Positions 52,794-61,688 of a stretch of 64,000 nt of DNA are shown here, one piece after another. Position 1 is the stretch's first letter. The number at the start of each line of letters is the position of its first letter. The notes under the pieces are model-generated. The model was not told where the DNA came from and searched no databases. It saw only the letters and a program-made list of their open reading frames with translations. A program made the translations under genes and the position numbers. The stretch is from Ardenticatenales bacterium. Lineage in GTDB: Bacteria; Chloroflexota; Anaerolineae; Promineifilales; Promineifilaceae. The stretch is from assembly GCA_020634515.1 (NCBI GenBank), contig JACKBL010000009.1:124001-188000 (forward strand). The letters run 5' to 3'.

Positions 52794-52852
52794 AACGCGC
52801 CCTTATTCTTTTCAGACAAGTCCCATCAGGTGGGAATTAAACCATCCCGTTG

Positions 52853-54079
52853 CTATTCACTCAACGCTTCCAGCAGCGTCGTTGCCTCTTCCACGGAAAT
52901 AAGCCCCTTCTCCAACATTTGCAACACCTTAAGCTGCTCTTCCGTGGAGGTTTTGCGTGTCCTGGATGGTTTCGGCGGGGGGGGCGGAGGTGGCGCATAC
53001 TGTCGTCGCGCCCGTTCCTGGGCGCGCTCCACGCGCTTCAACGCCCGTTCTACTGCCTTCTCGGCCTTCTGCGCCATCTTCGTGGAAAACTCCGGCCCAA
53101 ACTGCGTCCGCAACCGCGTTGACATTTCCTGTAAGCGTGAATCCAATTGCGTGCTGAGCATTTCACCCAGACCTTCCATCGTCAAGGAAATGTCCACGTC
53201 GAAATCGTCCACATCCCCGCTATCCCACTCGCCGCGCGACTCATACAGGGGCTTGATGACGATCTCGCCGCCCGCTTCCAGGACCACGTTCGTTTCGCCG
53301 TCGCCCAGGCGGGCCATCAGCCGCCCTTTTTCCTCCGTGGCGCTGTCAAACTCCATGCGGCGCACGATGGAAGAGGCCGTGGCCGTGAGGTCGAGCGGCG
53401 CATCTGGCGGCCAGCGTAGCAGGATATTACCACCGGTGCGCAAAACGTGCTTTCCTGGCGACAGGCTGCCTGTCAGACGCAGGTCGCCGCCGATCTGGTC
53501 CAGGCGGGTGGCGCCGCCCAGGTTGCGCAGGTTGGCATCGCCGGCGCACCGCTCAATCATCACGTTGCCGTTTACGGTGTTCAGGCTGGCGTCTCCCATA
53601 ACGTGGTTCACTTGCACGGAGCCTTCGACGTAGCGGGCGGAGAAGTCGCCGTGCACGGTGTCGATCTCCATGGAAGCGACATTGCGCAGGCTGAGGGAGT
53701 GCATGACCTTGTCGGCGGTGAGGAGGCCGTCGATATTTCTGCCGGTGAAACTGCCGTAGACGTTCTCAATCGTCACGCTGTGGGCGATCTTCACGATCAT
53801 GGAGCCGTTGACTTCCCTGGCGTTGACGTCTCCTTCGACGTTTTTCACAATCAAATCGCCACGAACCTGCTCCAGGAAGAGGTTGGCGCCCACGGGCACG
53901 CGCAGGCTGAGGCTGCCGCGACAACTGATGCCGTACCCTTTTTCCGATTCGGTGACTTCGTAGGGATCGCCCTGAATGTAGAGGACGTTGTCCGACCACC
54001 CTTTCACGACGAGGTCGCCCAGGCATTCGCTGACGGTGATGGTGGGGGCGCTTCCCGTGTCATATTGCTTTTTGTTCAT
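52853..54079 (-). CDS. DUF4097-type beta-helix protein with a SHOCT-like tail
   Basis: 408 residues. The N-terminal half is a regular right-handed beta-helix pattern (GDLIVKNVEGDVNAREVNGSM and further repeats), typical of DUF4097 putative adhesins. A proline run and a coiled-coil region follow (about residues 310-380), and the last 30 residues (EEQLKVLQMLEKGLISVEEAT) are the SHOCT-like module. No signal peptide is seen at the chosen start, preceded by GGAGGATAGT. LiaX/YvlB-type proteins with this layout take part in cell-envelope stress response in Firmicutes. Confidence 0.8.
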   Translation of the reverse strand: MNKKQYDTGSAPTITVSECLGDLVVKGWSDNVLYIQGDPYEVTESEKGYGISCRGSLSLRVPVGANLFLEQVRGDLIVKNVEGDVNAREVNGSMIVKIAHSVTIENVYGSFTGRNIDGLLTADKVMHSLSLRNVASMEIDTVHGDFSARYVEGSVQVNHVMGDASLNTVNGNVMIERCAGDANLRNLGGATRLDQIGGDLRLTGSLSPGKHVLRTGGNILLRWPPDAPLDLTATASSIVRRMEFDSATEEKGRLMARLGDGETNVVLEAGGEIVIKPLYESRGEWDSGDVDDFDVDISLTMEGLGEMLSTQLDSRLQEMSTRLRTQFGPEFSTKMAQKAEKAVERALKRVERAQERARRQYAPPPPPPPKPSRTRKTSTEEQLKVLQMLEKGLISVEEATTLLEALSE

Positions 54080-54184
54080 ACTATCCTCCGCTGCGGTCAT
54101 CACCGCAAAATGGCGCGCCAAAATGGTGCGATGGGTTGCGTTCGTGCTGCACGGCCCGAAAATCGACCGGGCAGGGGGGCTGGT

Positions 54185-54666
54185 CTAGTCGACCATCACG
54201 ACGATGTGTTCGCCGCCCTCCTCGTTCTCCACGTCTACCAGCACGCCGCCGTTGTTCTTTTGCAGGAGGCTGTTCAGTTCGTCCCAATCCAGGGCGCGCA
54301 TTTCTGGGACGAAGCCCGCGCCCAGTTTGAAGCCAAATTTGACGAAGCGGAGGGGGATGTTGACGCTGACGCGGCGTTTGCCGGTGTTCAGGTCGCTGAC
54401 GCGCACGCGGAACCAGGAGGGGCCGGGCGCGTCCGCTTTGGCCGTGGGGGTGGCGGCTGCTTCCTCTTCTTCCACGACAATCTCTTCTCCTTCGCTTTCA
54501 ATTTCTGCCTTGAACGCCGGTTCAGAGGGTGGTTCGGGCATGGGCGGCGGCGGCGGTGGTGGTGGTGCGGCGGCCAGCCGACTGAGCATGTCCGCGGCTT
54601 CCTGGGCAGTGATTTTGCCGGCAGCAACCAGTTCCAAAATCTCTTGTTTCGCTTGTCCATTACTCA
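54185..54666 (-). CDS. SHOCT-like paralogue of the protein at 46853
   Basis: 160 residues starting MSNGQAKQEILELVAAGKITAQEAADMLSRL. A Pro-rich and Glu-rich insert (about residues 36-75) separates this from the core FRVRVSDLNTGKRRVSVNIPLRFV, which is close to the core of the small protein at 46853. AGGAGACCCGTC precedes the ATG. It lies directly upstream of the DUF4097 gene and probably shares its transcript. Confidence 0.7.
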
Positions 54667-54731
54667 TGACGGGTCTCCTTACAGGTAAGTGGTTGTCAGT
54701 TGGTGGTTGTTTGGAGGGGGAATGATAATGA

Positions 54732-55283
54732 TTACCCCGCGGGCTGTGGTACGGTATAGCCTGCTTGCTGCAACGCCTGGTAAATGAGGGAGGGGTCGCC
54801 CATGCGCATGGCCCCGTACCACCATTCTCCATCGACGCCGCGAAAGAAGTACCCGTTGCCGGCATGTCGTCCCGCAATGGGGATCAATATCTGGTTGGGC
54901 CGACCCGCGCGGGCCAACGTCTGAAACGTAATGGGTTTGTCGTAGTACAGTTGCAGCACCAGGGCATTGTTTTCGTAATCCGTCAGTGTCTGTGGTGAAA
55001 GGCCGATGCTGATCAGGTCGGTGCTGGTCACTTTGCTCAATGACGATTCAATAGCATCCGCCAGGGCCTGGTAGCTGGGACTCCCGGGCTGGACGAACGT
55101 CTCCTGGCCGTAGTTGACGATCAGGATACGGCTGGGGCGTGCGTTCAGGGCTTTGGATTGGAACCAAAGCAGGTTCTGCGAATTGAGGGCTATGATGCCG
55201 TAGAAGATGATGGCTCCAATGACCACAAACAGGAGCAGGGGTTTGATGAGGTGAATTTTGGGAGCAGGGGCTGATTCGATCAT
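54732..55283 (-). CDS. Membrane-anchored hypothetical protein
   Basis: 183 residues. One N-terminal transmembrane helix (LIKPLLLFVVIGAIIFYGII) is followed by an outside domain of about 145 residues with no recognised motif (GQETFVQPGSPSYQALADAI, VDGEWWYGAMRMGDPSL). The C-terminus ends VPQPAG. It lies between the DUF2089 regulator and the SHOCT paralogue, all on the minus strand, so it could be a membrane sensor for the cluster. Confidence 0.6.
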   Translation of the reverse strand: MIESAPAPKIHLIKPLLLFVVIGAIIFYGIIALNSQNLLWFQSKALNARPSRILIVNYGQETFVQPGSPSYQALADAIESSLSKVTSTDLISIGLSPQTLTDYENNALVLQLYYDKPITFQTLARAGRPNQILIPIAGRHAGNGYFFRGVDGEWWYGAMRMGDPSLIYQALQQAGYTVPQPAG

Positions 55284-55320
55284 GAGGTGTTTTCCCTGGC
55301 TGCGAAAGCAGGTGTCCGAT

Positions 55321-55701
55321 TCAGGCTTCGCCGCGCAACATGCGAATGCCTTCTTCCGGGCTGATTTCGCCGGCCGATATGCGCCGCAGGATATGCTGGC
55401 GCTCGTCTTCGGAGATGTTGGTTGGTTCTGACTCTTCCAGTTCGTACCCGAGGGCGTAGATGATGTCCGTGAGGCGGGCACGCACGGCGGGGTAGGAGAG
55501 GCCGAGGTCCTGGCCGACGCGGTTAATTTTCCCTTCGTTGCGAATGAAGAGTTCCACGAATTGCAACTGTTCCGTGGAGAGCTGGAACAGTCTCCCCAGG
55601 GAAAAGTGGCCTTCGAGCGTGGTGTCGCAATGCCGGCAATGCAGCCGCGTTACTTCCAGATTTTCGCCACAGATAGGGCAATGACCAATGACAGGATTCA
55701 T
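55321..55701 (-). CDS. DUF2089 family regulator
   Basis: 126 residues from MNPVIGHCPICGENLEV. The N-terminus has a zinc-finger-like set (CPIC and CRHC) and the middle a helix-turn-helix (RVGQDLGLSYPAVRARLTDII); the last 30 residues (DERQHILRRISAGEISPEEGIRML) form the SHOCT-like helical module. DUF2089 members are predicted DNA-binding regulators near DUF4097 and SHOCT genes. It is the first gene of the cluster and the best candidate to control it. Confidence 0.8.
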   Translation of the reverse strand: MNPVIGHCPICGENLEVTRLHCRHCDTTLEGHFSLGRLFQLSTEQLQFVELFIRNEGKINRVGQDLGLSYPAVRARLTDIIYALGYELEESEPTNISEDERQHILRRISAGEISPEEGIRMLRGEA

Positions 55702-55947
55702 ACCAATTACTTTGTCCAAAATCAGGGGACAGCCAAAACGCGCGTCCCAAAACTTATTACACACAAAATCAATTATCTTAAGGGCATATCAAAATAATAC
55801 AACATCCCTCAAACCATGTCAATACACCAATTTAATAAAATTGATACCAATATCAATTTTATTCACATCATCATAAACTTTCTCGCTCCCCCCCTTTCCT
55901 CCCCCCCGCCCCTCATCCCTCATCCCTTATCCCTCATACCTCATACC
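55702..55947. other. AT-rich spacer with a CCTCATA-type microsatellite
   Basis: The left half is unusually AT-rich with palindromic TTGATACCAATATCAA and probably holds the promoter of the DUF2089 cluster. The right half (about 55911-55965) is a degenerate CCTCATA/CCTCATC array running up to and into the end of the glycosyltransferase gene. Confidence 0.6.
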
Positions 55948-57378
55948 TCATCCCTCGTCCCTCCTTTGCTCCCACAGTGTCCCTATGGCCACGCCACCAA
56001 AACCCAGCCCGCATGTCGTCAGGAACAACAGCGGTCCATAGTTTGCATAACGCAGCGCCAGGATGAGGCCGATGCCGGCATAAACCGCCAGCCCCAGCTC
56101 CACCACCACGATCCAATCAGCCGGCAGGCGATACCGCAGCCGCGGGTTGAGCGCATCCCCCTTCGGCGTGCGCACAAACGGCCCACCGCGCCGCAGCAAG
56201 GCTTGCAGGATGGCGCGGCAGTTGCTCGCAGCCAGCCCCATGGCCAACAGCATCATTGTCGGAAAGTGACGCAACCGCCGCGGCCAATCCGTGTAAAGTA
56301 TCTCCTGACTCATAATGAACAGCAGTGGCTGACCAATGCCGGCAATCCCAATCCAAAACCAGTGGGAGGAAAAGCGAAAATCCAACGCTACCAGCGGAAC
56401 CAGCAACAGCAACAGAGTGAGCAGCAAGAGATGCGTGCTGTAAGCCGACATGGACAACAGCGCATAAAGGCGGGCGGCAACGGTCTGGTCCTTGCAGGTG
56501 ACAATCAGACGCCAGTATTTCAGGAGGCACTGTGTCGAACCTTTCGCCCAGCGCGCTTGTTGACTCTTGTAGGCATTGATACTTGCCGGCAATTCCGCGG
56601 GCGCAACCACATCCGGCAAAAAAAGGAACTTCCACCCCTGCAGCACCGCCCGCGTACTCAAGCAAAGGTCCTCGCACACCGTATCCGGTTCCCACCCCCC
56701 ACACGACTCCAGACAGCTTCGCCGCCACACCCCCGCCGTACCGTTAAATTTCGGGAACAGGTCGGCACGATGGCGCACCGTTTGCTCAATGATAAAATGC
56801 TTATCCATGGCAATCGCCTGCGCCGCCGTCAGTGGCGAAGCATCATCATTCAGGTGTCCCCAACGCGCCTGCACCGCCCCCAGCCGGGCATCGTCCAGGA
56901 AATGGGGCACCGTGCGGCGCAGAAAATCCGGCGGCGGTTGAAAATCCGCATCGAAAATCGCCAGGAACGCGCCGCTGGCCCGCGGCAACGCCGCCGCCAG
57001 CGCCCCCGCCTTATAACCCGCCCGATTCTCGCGCCGCACCCACTCCATGTTCACCCCTTCCGCCTGAAACCGCCGCACCAGATCATCGGCCAGCCCCGCC
57101 GTCTCGTCGGTGGAATCATCAATTACCTGAATTTGCAGGCGGTTGCGCGGATAATCGAGCTGCGCCACCGCGTCCAGCAAGCGCGGCAGCACCAGCCGCT
57201 CATTGTAAATAGGAAGCTGCACGGTCACGGAGGGCAGATGGTCATCTGCTACCGCCGGGGCGGGATAAGCCTTATGGCGGTAGCGCCAATAAAAGAGCAG
57301 CGTCACCAACCCCAACAACCCATAAACGGCCATCCCGATCAGGGCCGCCAGGTACAATAAACTGAGCCAGGTGATCAT
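55948..57378 (-). CDS. Family 2 glycosyltransferase, BcsA/cellulose-synthase-like
   Basis: 476 residues: a membrane helix at the start (SLLYLAALIGMAVYGLLGLV), a catalytic GT-A domain with VIDDSTDETAG and FDADFQPPPDF (DxD-type aspartates), then the processive-type QQARWAKGS (QxxRW) and three or four membrane helices. It should polymerise or transfer a sugar onto a membrane-bound acceptor and extrude it. No partner subunit is seen. Its start overlaps the DUF951 stop by four bases, so the two are coupled. The 3' end runs into a microsatellite. Confidence 0.9.
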   Translation of the reverse strand: MITWLSLLYLAALIGMAVYGLLGLVTLLFYWRYRHKAYPAPAVADDHLPSVTVQLPIYNERLVLPRLLDAVAQLDYPRNRLQIQVIDDSTDETAGLADDLVRRFQAEGVNMEWVRRENRAGYKAGALAAALPRASGAFLAIFDADFQPPPDFLRRTVPHFLDDARLGAVQARWGHLNDDASPLTAAQAIAMDKHFIIEQTVRHRADLFPKFNGTAGVWRRSCLESCGGWEPDTVCEDLCLSTRAVLQGWKFLFLPDVVAPAELPASINAYKSQQARWAKGSTQCLLKYWRLIVTCKDQTVAARLYALLSMSAYSTHLLLLTLLLLLVPLVALDFRFSSHWFWIGIAGIGQPLLFIMSQEILYTDWPRRLRHFPTMMLLAMGLAASNCRAILQALLRRGGPFVRTPKGDALNPRLRYRLPADWIVVVELGLAVYAGIGLILALRYANYGPLLFLTTCGLGFGGVAIGTLWEQRRDEG

Positions 57379-57587
57379 GCCGTGTCGTCAGATCGCTTAA
57401 CGATCTGTTTTAGCCGCTTGCGGAACTCGGCGCGCGTCAGCAAAACGCGGCGCTGACACGTCTGGCACTGCAAGCCAATGTCCGCGCCAATGCGCGTCAC
57501 CAGCCAGAGATAGCCGCCGCACGGGTGTGGTTTACGCAGCTTAACAATGTCGCCTGGTTGAACGGAAGGAATGTGTTGTGTAGACAT
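57375..57587 (-). CDS. DUF951 family protein
   Basis: 70 residues, starting MSTQHIPSVQPGDIVKLRKPHPC. The conserved DUF951 pattern (PGDIV.LRKPHPCGG.W) and two cysteines in the QCQTC pair suggest a small zinc-binding protein. Its role is unknown in the family. The stop overlaps the glycosyltransferase start (ATGA). The start codon has no clear ribosome site. Confidence 0.82.
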   Translation of the reverse strand: MSTQHIPSVQPGDIVKLRKPHPCGGYLWLVTRIGADIGLQCQTCQRRVLLTRAEFRKRLKQIVKRSDDTA

Positions 57588-57834
57588 AGGGGGAGAATTA
57601 TACGATAGCGCATGGCTCTGGACACGCCCGTACCGCATACGAAATACATCCGTACGCGCTTTCGTGACGGGCGACGCCCAAATCCGTGGCCGCGTGATGG
57701 TGGATTCCGCCGCGTGGACGGATAGCTTTTCATATCGTGTCTGTTTTCAGGTATACTTCGGTCACTATGCCTGTTTGCGGACCATCAGGCGGCTTCTAGC
57801 CACTCTCCACTCACATCTGTTTTCGAGGGCGCTC

Positions 57835-58479
57835 ATGCTAGGTTTATCTATTCCCGTTTTGATTGCCAGGTTAATTGTCCTGGTTGTGGCGTTTACGATT
57901 CACGAACTGGCGCATGCGCTGACGGCGGATTGGCTGGGGGATTCGACGGCGCGTCGTATGGGTCGCGTTAGCCTCAACCCGCTGGTTCACCTGGACCCCA
58001 TGGGTACAATTTTGCTGTTGATTGCCGGCTTTGGCTGGGCCAAACCCGTCCCCGTGAATCCCATGAATTTACGCGGCAACCCACGTTCGTCAATGGCGAT
58101 TGTGGCGATTGCCGGCCCCTTTTCCAATATGGTGATGGCTTCGCTGGCGGCCATTCCCTTGCGGCTGGGATTGATGCCCATGACATTCGGGAATTCGCAA
58201 CTGACGGTGGGCGTGATTTTATTTGAGTTTGTGTGGATAAATGTGATCCTGGCGCTATTTAACCTGATCCCACTGGCTCCGCTGGATGGCTCGAAGGTGT
58301 TGGCCGGGGTTTTGCCGGCGGAAATGGCCTACCGACTCCGCCCCCTGGAACAATACGGCCCCCTGATCCTCCTCGCCCTCATCTTCCTGCCCAATTTCCT
58401 GCCTGTTATTCCCGACTTTATCTCCTTCCTCATTGGTGGCCCGGCAATTGCCATCACCCAGCTACTCATCGGTTTCTGA
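57835..58479 (+). CDS. Site-2 protease family (M50) membrane peptidase
   Basis: 214 residues with about six membrane helices. HELAHALTAD (HExxH) lies in the first part, and APLDGSK near residue 145 holds the second-site Asp of the M50 family. The middle GFGWAKPVPVN motif is typical of the YwhC/Rip subgroup without a PDZ domain. Such proteases cut membrane proteins, often to release regulators. The two metal sites look intact. The following HD gene starts 13 bp after its stop. Confidence 0.88.
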   Translation: MLGLSIPVLIARLIVLVVAFTIHELAHALTADWLGDSTARRMGRVSLNPLVHLDPMGTILLLIAGFGWAKPVPVNPMNLRGNPRSSMAIVAIAGPFSNMVMASLAAIPLRLGLMPMTFGNSQLTVGVILFEFVWINVILALFNLIPLAPLDGSKVLAGVLPAEMAYRLRPLEQYGPLILLALIFLPNFLPVIPDFISFLIGGPAIAITQLLIGF

Positions 58480-58492
58480 CGCCTTGCTACTC

Positions 58493-59011
58493 ATGCGCCT
58501 TCGCTACCGCCTGTGGCAGATATGGCAGGACGTTACCGTGAAAGCGCCGCTGCCGCCAGAAGCGCGCCAGGAAATTGGCGGCGTGCTTTCCGTGGCGGAG
58601 CTGCGGCTCTTTGACCGGTACGGACCGCGCGATCAGCAGCACGCTTATCTCGTTTACCAGACGTTACTGGCTGCCGGGCACACATCGCGCCCGCTGCTGG
58701 CGGCGGCGCTGCTGCATGATGTGGGCAAGGCGCGCGTACGCCTGAGGGCCTGGGATCGGATGCTGCCCGTGCTGGTGGAAACAGTGTGGCCGTCACTGGC
58801 GCGGCGATGGGGAGCCGGCGCACCGGAGGGGTGGCGACGCGGGTTTGCGGTGCGGCGGCAGCACCCGGCCTGGGGCGCGGAAATGGCCCGGGCCGCCGGG
58901 AGCGATGCGTTGACGGTGGATTTGATATGCCGGCATCAAATCCCCCCCCATCAAACCACCCCTGAAGACCACCTCCTCCACCTGCTGCAATGGGCCGACG
59001 ACCGTTCCTGA
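58493..59011 (+). CDS. HD-domain hydrolase
   Basis: 172 residues starting MRLRYRLWQIWQD. The HD motif (LLHDVGKARV) and a later cluster of histidines (ICRHQIPPHQ) are intact, so metal-dependent phosphohydrolase activity is likely; substrates of this group include nucleotides and cyclic dinucleotides. It follows the M50 protease at a 13-bp distance and is convergent with the propeller protein, five bases apart. Confidence 0.85.
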   Translation: MRLRYRLWQIWQDVTVKAPLPPEARQEIGGVLSVAELRLFDRYGPRDQQHAYLVYQTLLAAGHTSRPLLAAALLHDVGKARVRLRAWDRMLPVLVETVWPSLARRWGAGAPEGWRRGFAVRRQHPAWGAEMARAAGSDALTVDLICRHQIPPHQTTPEDHLLHLLQWADDRS

Positions 59012-59015
59012 TCCT

Positions 59016-60467
59016 CTACTGCTGTCGCCAAAACGCCACCATCCCATCCGCCACAATCCGCGGGCGGCGGCCATCCACCGGAATCACCATAATGTGCGGC
59101 ACACCGTTCTCCGCCACCGGCAGGGCCAGCGCCGCGCTATCCGGCGACCAGAGACGATGACTGAGCGCGTACTGGTCAAAAAAGGGTAGGAACTGGGCCA
59201 GAAACAGGGGCGTTGGCGTAAACGACGTGACAAACCCCTCGTTGCCGCTTCCCACATCCACCACCCATACATCCATTGTCGGCAGTTGATCCCGCTGCAT
59301 GGCGCGCCGCTCCGCCGGTCGGATTGCCGCCAGCGGTTGCATCTCAGCGGACGCCTCGATGCTGTCCCGGCCATGCAGCGTCAAGAACGCCAGCCGTCGC
59401 CCATCCGGCGACCAGAAAAAGGCCACCACGGTTTGCCTTGTTAGCAGGGCGATCTGACCAGTTTGCGCATCATACAGTCGCAGCGGACCAAACAGGTCGG
59501 AGCCGCCGCTATCCGGGCTGATAAAGGCCAACCTGTCCGCCGCGGGACTCCATGTCAAGGCCGCCGTGCCCCGGTGCGGAATACGTGTTTCCGATTCGCC
59601 CCGGTCATTCTGAATCACCAACCAGCGTGCCCCCGCGGCATCCTCTACCGTAAACGCCCAGTACGCGCCGCTGGCCGAGATGCCCGGCGATTGGAAGGAG
59701 CCGGGGGCGGCCAGGTTTTCGCCCGTTTTCGTGCCGGTGGGGTCAATGAAGGCCAGTCGCGCTTCTTCCTGATTGGCGCCTGTGTGAATGAGGAGGCGGT
59801 CCGCGGAGGGAGACCATGCCCAGTAGAAAGGTTGGCCCGTGGTAAGCAGGCGTGCGGGTCCGTTTTCTCCGGCTGCTGCCAGAAATAGCCCCAAACTGCC
59901 GGCATGGTTGGCAAGAATGCTCACGGTTTGGCTGTCCGGCGACCAATAAAGATAGAAGGGCGCGTCGTTCTCGCTGCCATAAATGCTCAGGGGGGCGCTG
60001 TCGCGGGCGGGCGCATCGGCGAGTAGATAGACGCCGCTGCCGGCATCGTCGCTGCCCAACACCGCAATCCACTCCCCATCCGGCGACCACACCGGAAACT
60101 GATAGCTGCGATCGTCATCCGTCAACTGCCGCCGATTATTTCCTTCCCCATCAATCGTCGCCACCTGCCGACGGGAATCCACCAACACCAGCCGCCCGCC
60201 CCCGCCGGGGTTTGCCCCCGCCGGCGCTTCGTTCGCGCTTTCTCCCTCCGCCGCTTCCGGTGTCCCCCCTGACTCCGGAGTCAAGGTTGGCGAGGATTGC
60301 ACTGCTGCCGGCAGCGACCCTACCACGGCCCCATACGATTGCCACAACCACGCCGCCGCCGTCACCGCCGCCGCCAGCCCGCACAACACGAGGACCACCA
60401 GACCACCAATCAACCACCACTTCGTCCGCCACCGCATTTGTTTCTGTTCTCCCGTTTCCTCACGCAT
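59016..60467 (-). CDS. Membrane-anchored PD40/TolB-like beta-propeller protein
   Basis: 483 residues. One N-terminal membrane helix (WWLIGGLVVLVLCGLAAAV) is followed by a Pro/Glu-rich linker and a beta-propeller made of about six PD40 repeats with the typical WSPDG(E/R/S) ends (FPVWSPDGEWIAVLG, FFWSPDGRRLAFLT). The last part reads LWSPDSAALALPV. TolB-like propellers usually bind partner proteins; nothing here shows the partner. Single-copy, no operon partner seen. Confidence 0.82.
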   Translation of the reverse strand: MREETGEQKQMRWRTKWWLIGGLVVLVLCGLAAAVTAAAWLWQSYGAVVGSLPAAVQSSPTLTPESGGTPEAAEGESANEAPAGANPGGGGRLVLVDSRRQVATIDGEGNNRRQLTDDDRSYQFPVWSPDGEWIAVLGSDDAGSGVYLLADAPARDSAPLSIYGSENDAPFYLYWSPDSQTVSILANHAGSLGLFLAAAGENGPARLLTTGQPFYWAWSPSADRLLIHTGANQEEARLAFIDPTGTKTGENLAAPGSFQSPGISASGAYWAFTVEDAAGARWLVIQNDRGESETRIPHRGTAALTWSPAADRLAFISPDSGGSDLFGPLRLYDAQTGQIALLTRQTVVAFFWSPDGRRLAFLTLHGRDSIEASAEMQPLAAIRPAERRAMQRDQLPTMDVWVVDVGSGNEGFVTSFTPTPLFLAQFLPFFDQYALSHRLWSPDSAALALPVAENGVPHIMVIPVDGRRPRIVADGMVAFWRQQ

Positions 60468-60887
60468 TCTCACACCTCGCCGAACCTATCTACAATGCGC
60501 ACACCACCGATCCATGTTGGAAGTTAATCACAAACTCGAGTCTGGCGAAACCGAAATAGGGTGAGCGGCATCGCCGCTTCAGCCGTGTCGAACCCCATCC
60601 GTGGGCCGGTTGAAGCCGCCGCGCCCAAAACGCCAGTGTCTGTCACGAAAATAGCTCGGATGCCACCGCAAGCCAGTTTTCGCCTCCCTCCGCTGGTGAC
60701 ATTCCTCGTCACCACACCTGTTGATTATCACTGTACGCCCAGTGGCCGCTCTTCGATAATTAAGGTGTAACGTACCGGCAGACGACATGTTCGTCATGCC
60801 ACCCACGGGAGTTTCGTTGCACCTGAACTGTTACGGCAGCAGGCCCTTCCCCTCTCTCAAACAACCCGGCTGCCCAGGAGAATGACC
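60468..60887. repeat. Spacer with family C copy 3 (60556-60645)
   Basis: GCGGCATCGCCGCTTCAGCC pairs with GGCCGGTTGAAGCCGCC. The tail CCAAAACGCCAGTGTC matches copy 1. The rest has no gene; a UspA promoter should lie near 60800 but is not obvious. Confidence 0.7.
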
Positions 60888-61349
60888 ATGTTCAAACACA
60901 TCCTTGTCCCTCTGGACGGCTCCGCTCTGGCGGAATCCGCCCTCCCCGTCGCTCTGGAAGTTGCTCAAAAATTCGACGGCGAAATTACTCTGGTGCGCGT
61001 GGTCCTGCCGCCACACGTTGTCAGCCATACCACGGGAGCCGCCTATGCTTCCTTGATCACCGGCCTGCGCGAGCTGGCCTACGAAGAGGCGGAATCCTAT
61101 CTGAAAACGCAACAAGGTTCCCTGCGCCAGCAAGGGCACATCGTTCACTGCAAAGTCGTGGACGGCGAACCTGTCGCCGATATTATCCTGGACGTTGCCG
61201 AAGGGTTGCCCGTTGACCTGATCGTCATGAGCACGCATGGTCGCAGCGGGGTCAGTCGTTGGGTATTTGGCAGCGTGGCCGACCGCGTCTTGCGCCTGGC
61301 CTCCATGCCTATTTTGCTTGTTCGCGCGCAGCCCGGCACGGCTGCCTGA
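60888..61349 (+). CDS. Universal stress protein (UspA family)
   Basis: 153 residues from MFKHILVPLDGSA. The ATG at 60888 is preceded by AGGAG at 60876-60880, seven bases upstream; the ATG at 60882 is too close. The nucleotide-binding segment HGRSGVSRWVFGSVADRVL contains the ATP-binding pattern, so it may be the ATP-binding subgroup. Function: stress survival by an unknown mechanism. It stands alone. Confidence 0.93.
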   Translation: MFKHILVPLDGSALAESALPVALEVAQKFDGEITLVRVVLPPHVVSHTTGAAYASLITGLRELAYEEAESYLKTQQGSLRQQGHIVHCKVVDGEPVADIILDVAEGLPVDLIVMSTHGRSGVSRWVFGSVADRVLRLASMPILLVRAQPGTAA

Positions 61350-61688
61350 CAGACGGAGCCGGTGCGACGCACCCCAGCCAACAACCGACAAACTGTCCTT
61401 TCCTGTTAATTGTCCGAAAACAACTTGTCATTTGGCAAGTTGGAAGGTCACTTCCAGCGCATCCAGCGATGCCGCTGTTTGGTACGGCGTTGCGTAAATC
61501 TCTTCCGTGTTGAAAAACCCGCTGAAGCGCCCACTCCGGAGTCGAGGCTTTAGCCGGTTCTCAGGTAACTACTAACGCTCTCTGGAGATTGGACCAATTT
61601 CATACGCTCAACGGCCATTGTCACCAGAGAAAATTGGTCCAATCTGGCTTACCTGAGCCTGCCGAAGGCAAGAGAGGCGGCGACAGGT
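61350..61688. repeat. Repeat island: partial family C (61534-61560) and family A copy 6 (61561-61656)
   Basis: GGAGTCGAGGCTTTAGCCGG is the left arm of family C without a right arm. Family A copy 6 follows directly: TCAGGTAACTACTAACG, then arms GATTGGACCAATTT and AAAATTGGTCCAATC, ending TTACCTGA, with an outer TCAGGTA/TACCTGA pair. It lies downstream of the UspA gene. Confidence 0.85.

Noticed and set aside
55816..57360. 514-residue plus-strand open frame opposite the glycosyltransferase
   Set aside because: It is the antisense shadow of a clear family 2 glycosyltransferase and has no coding similarity to any known protein.
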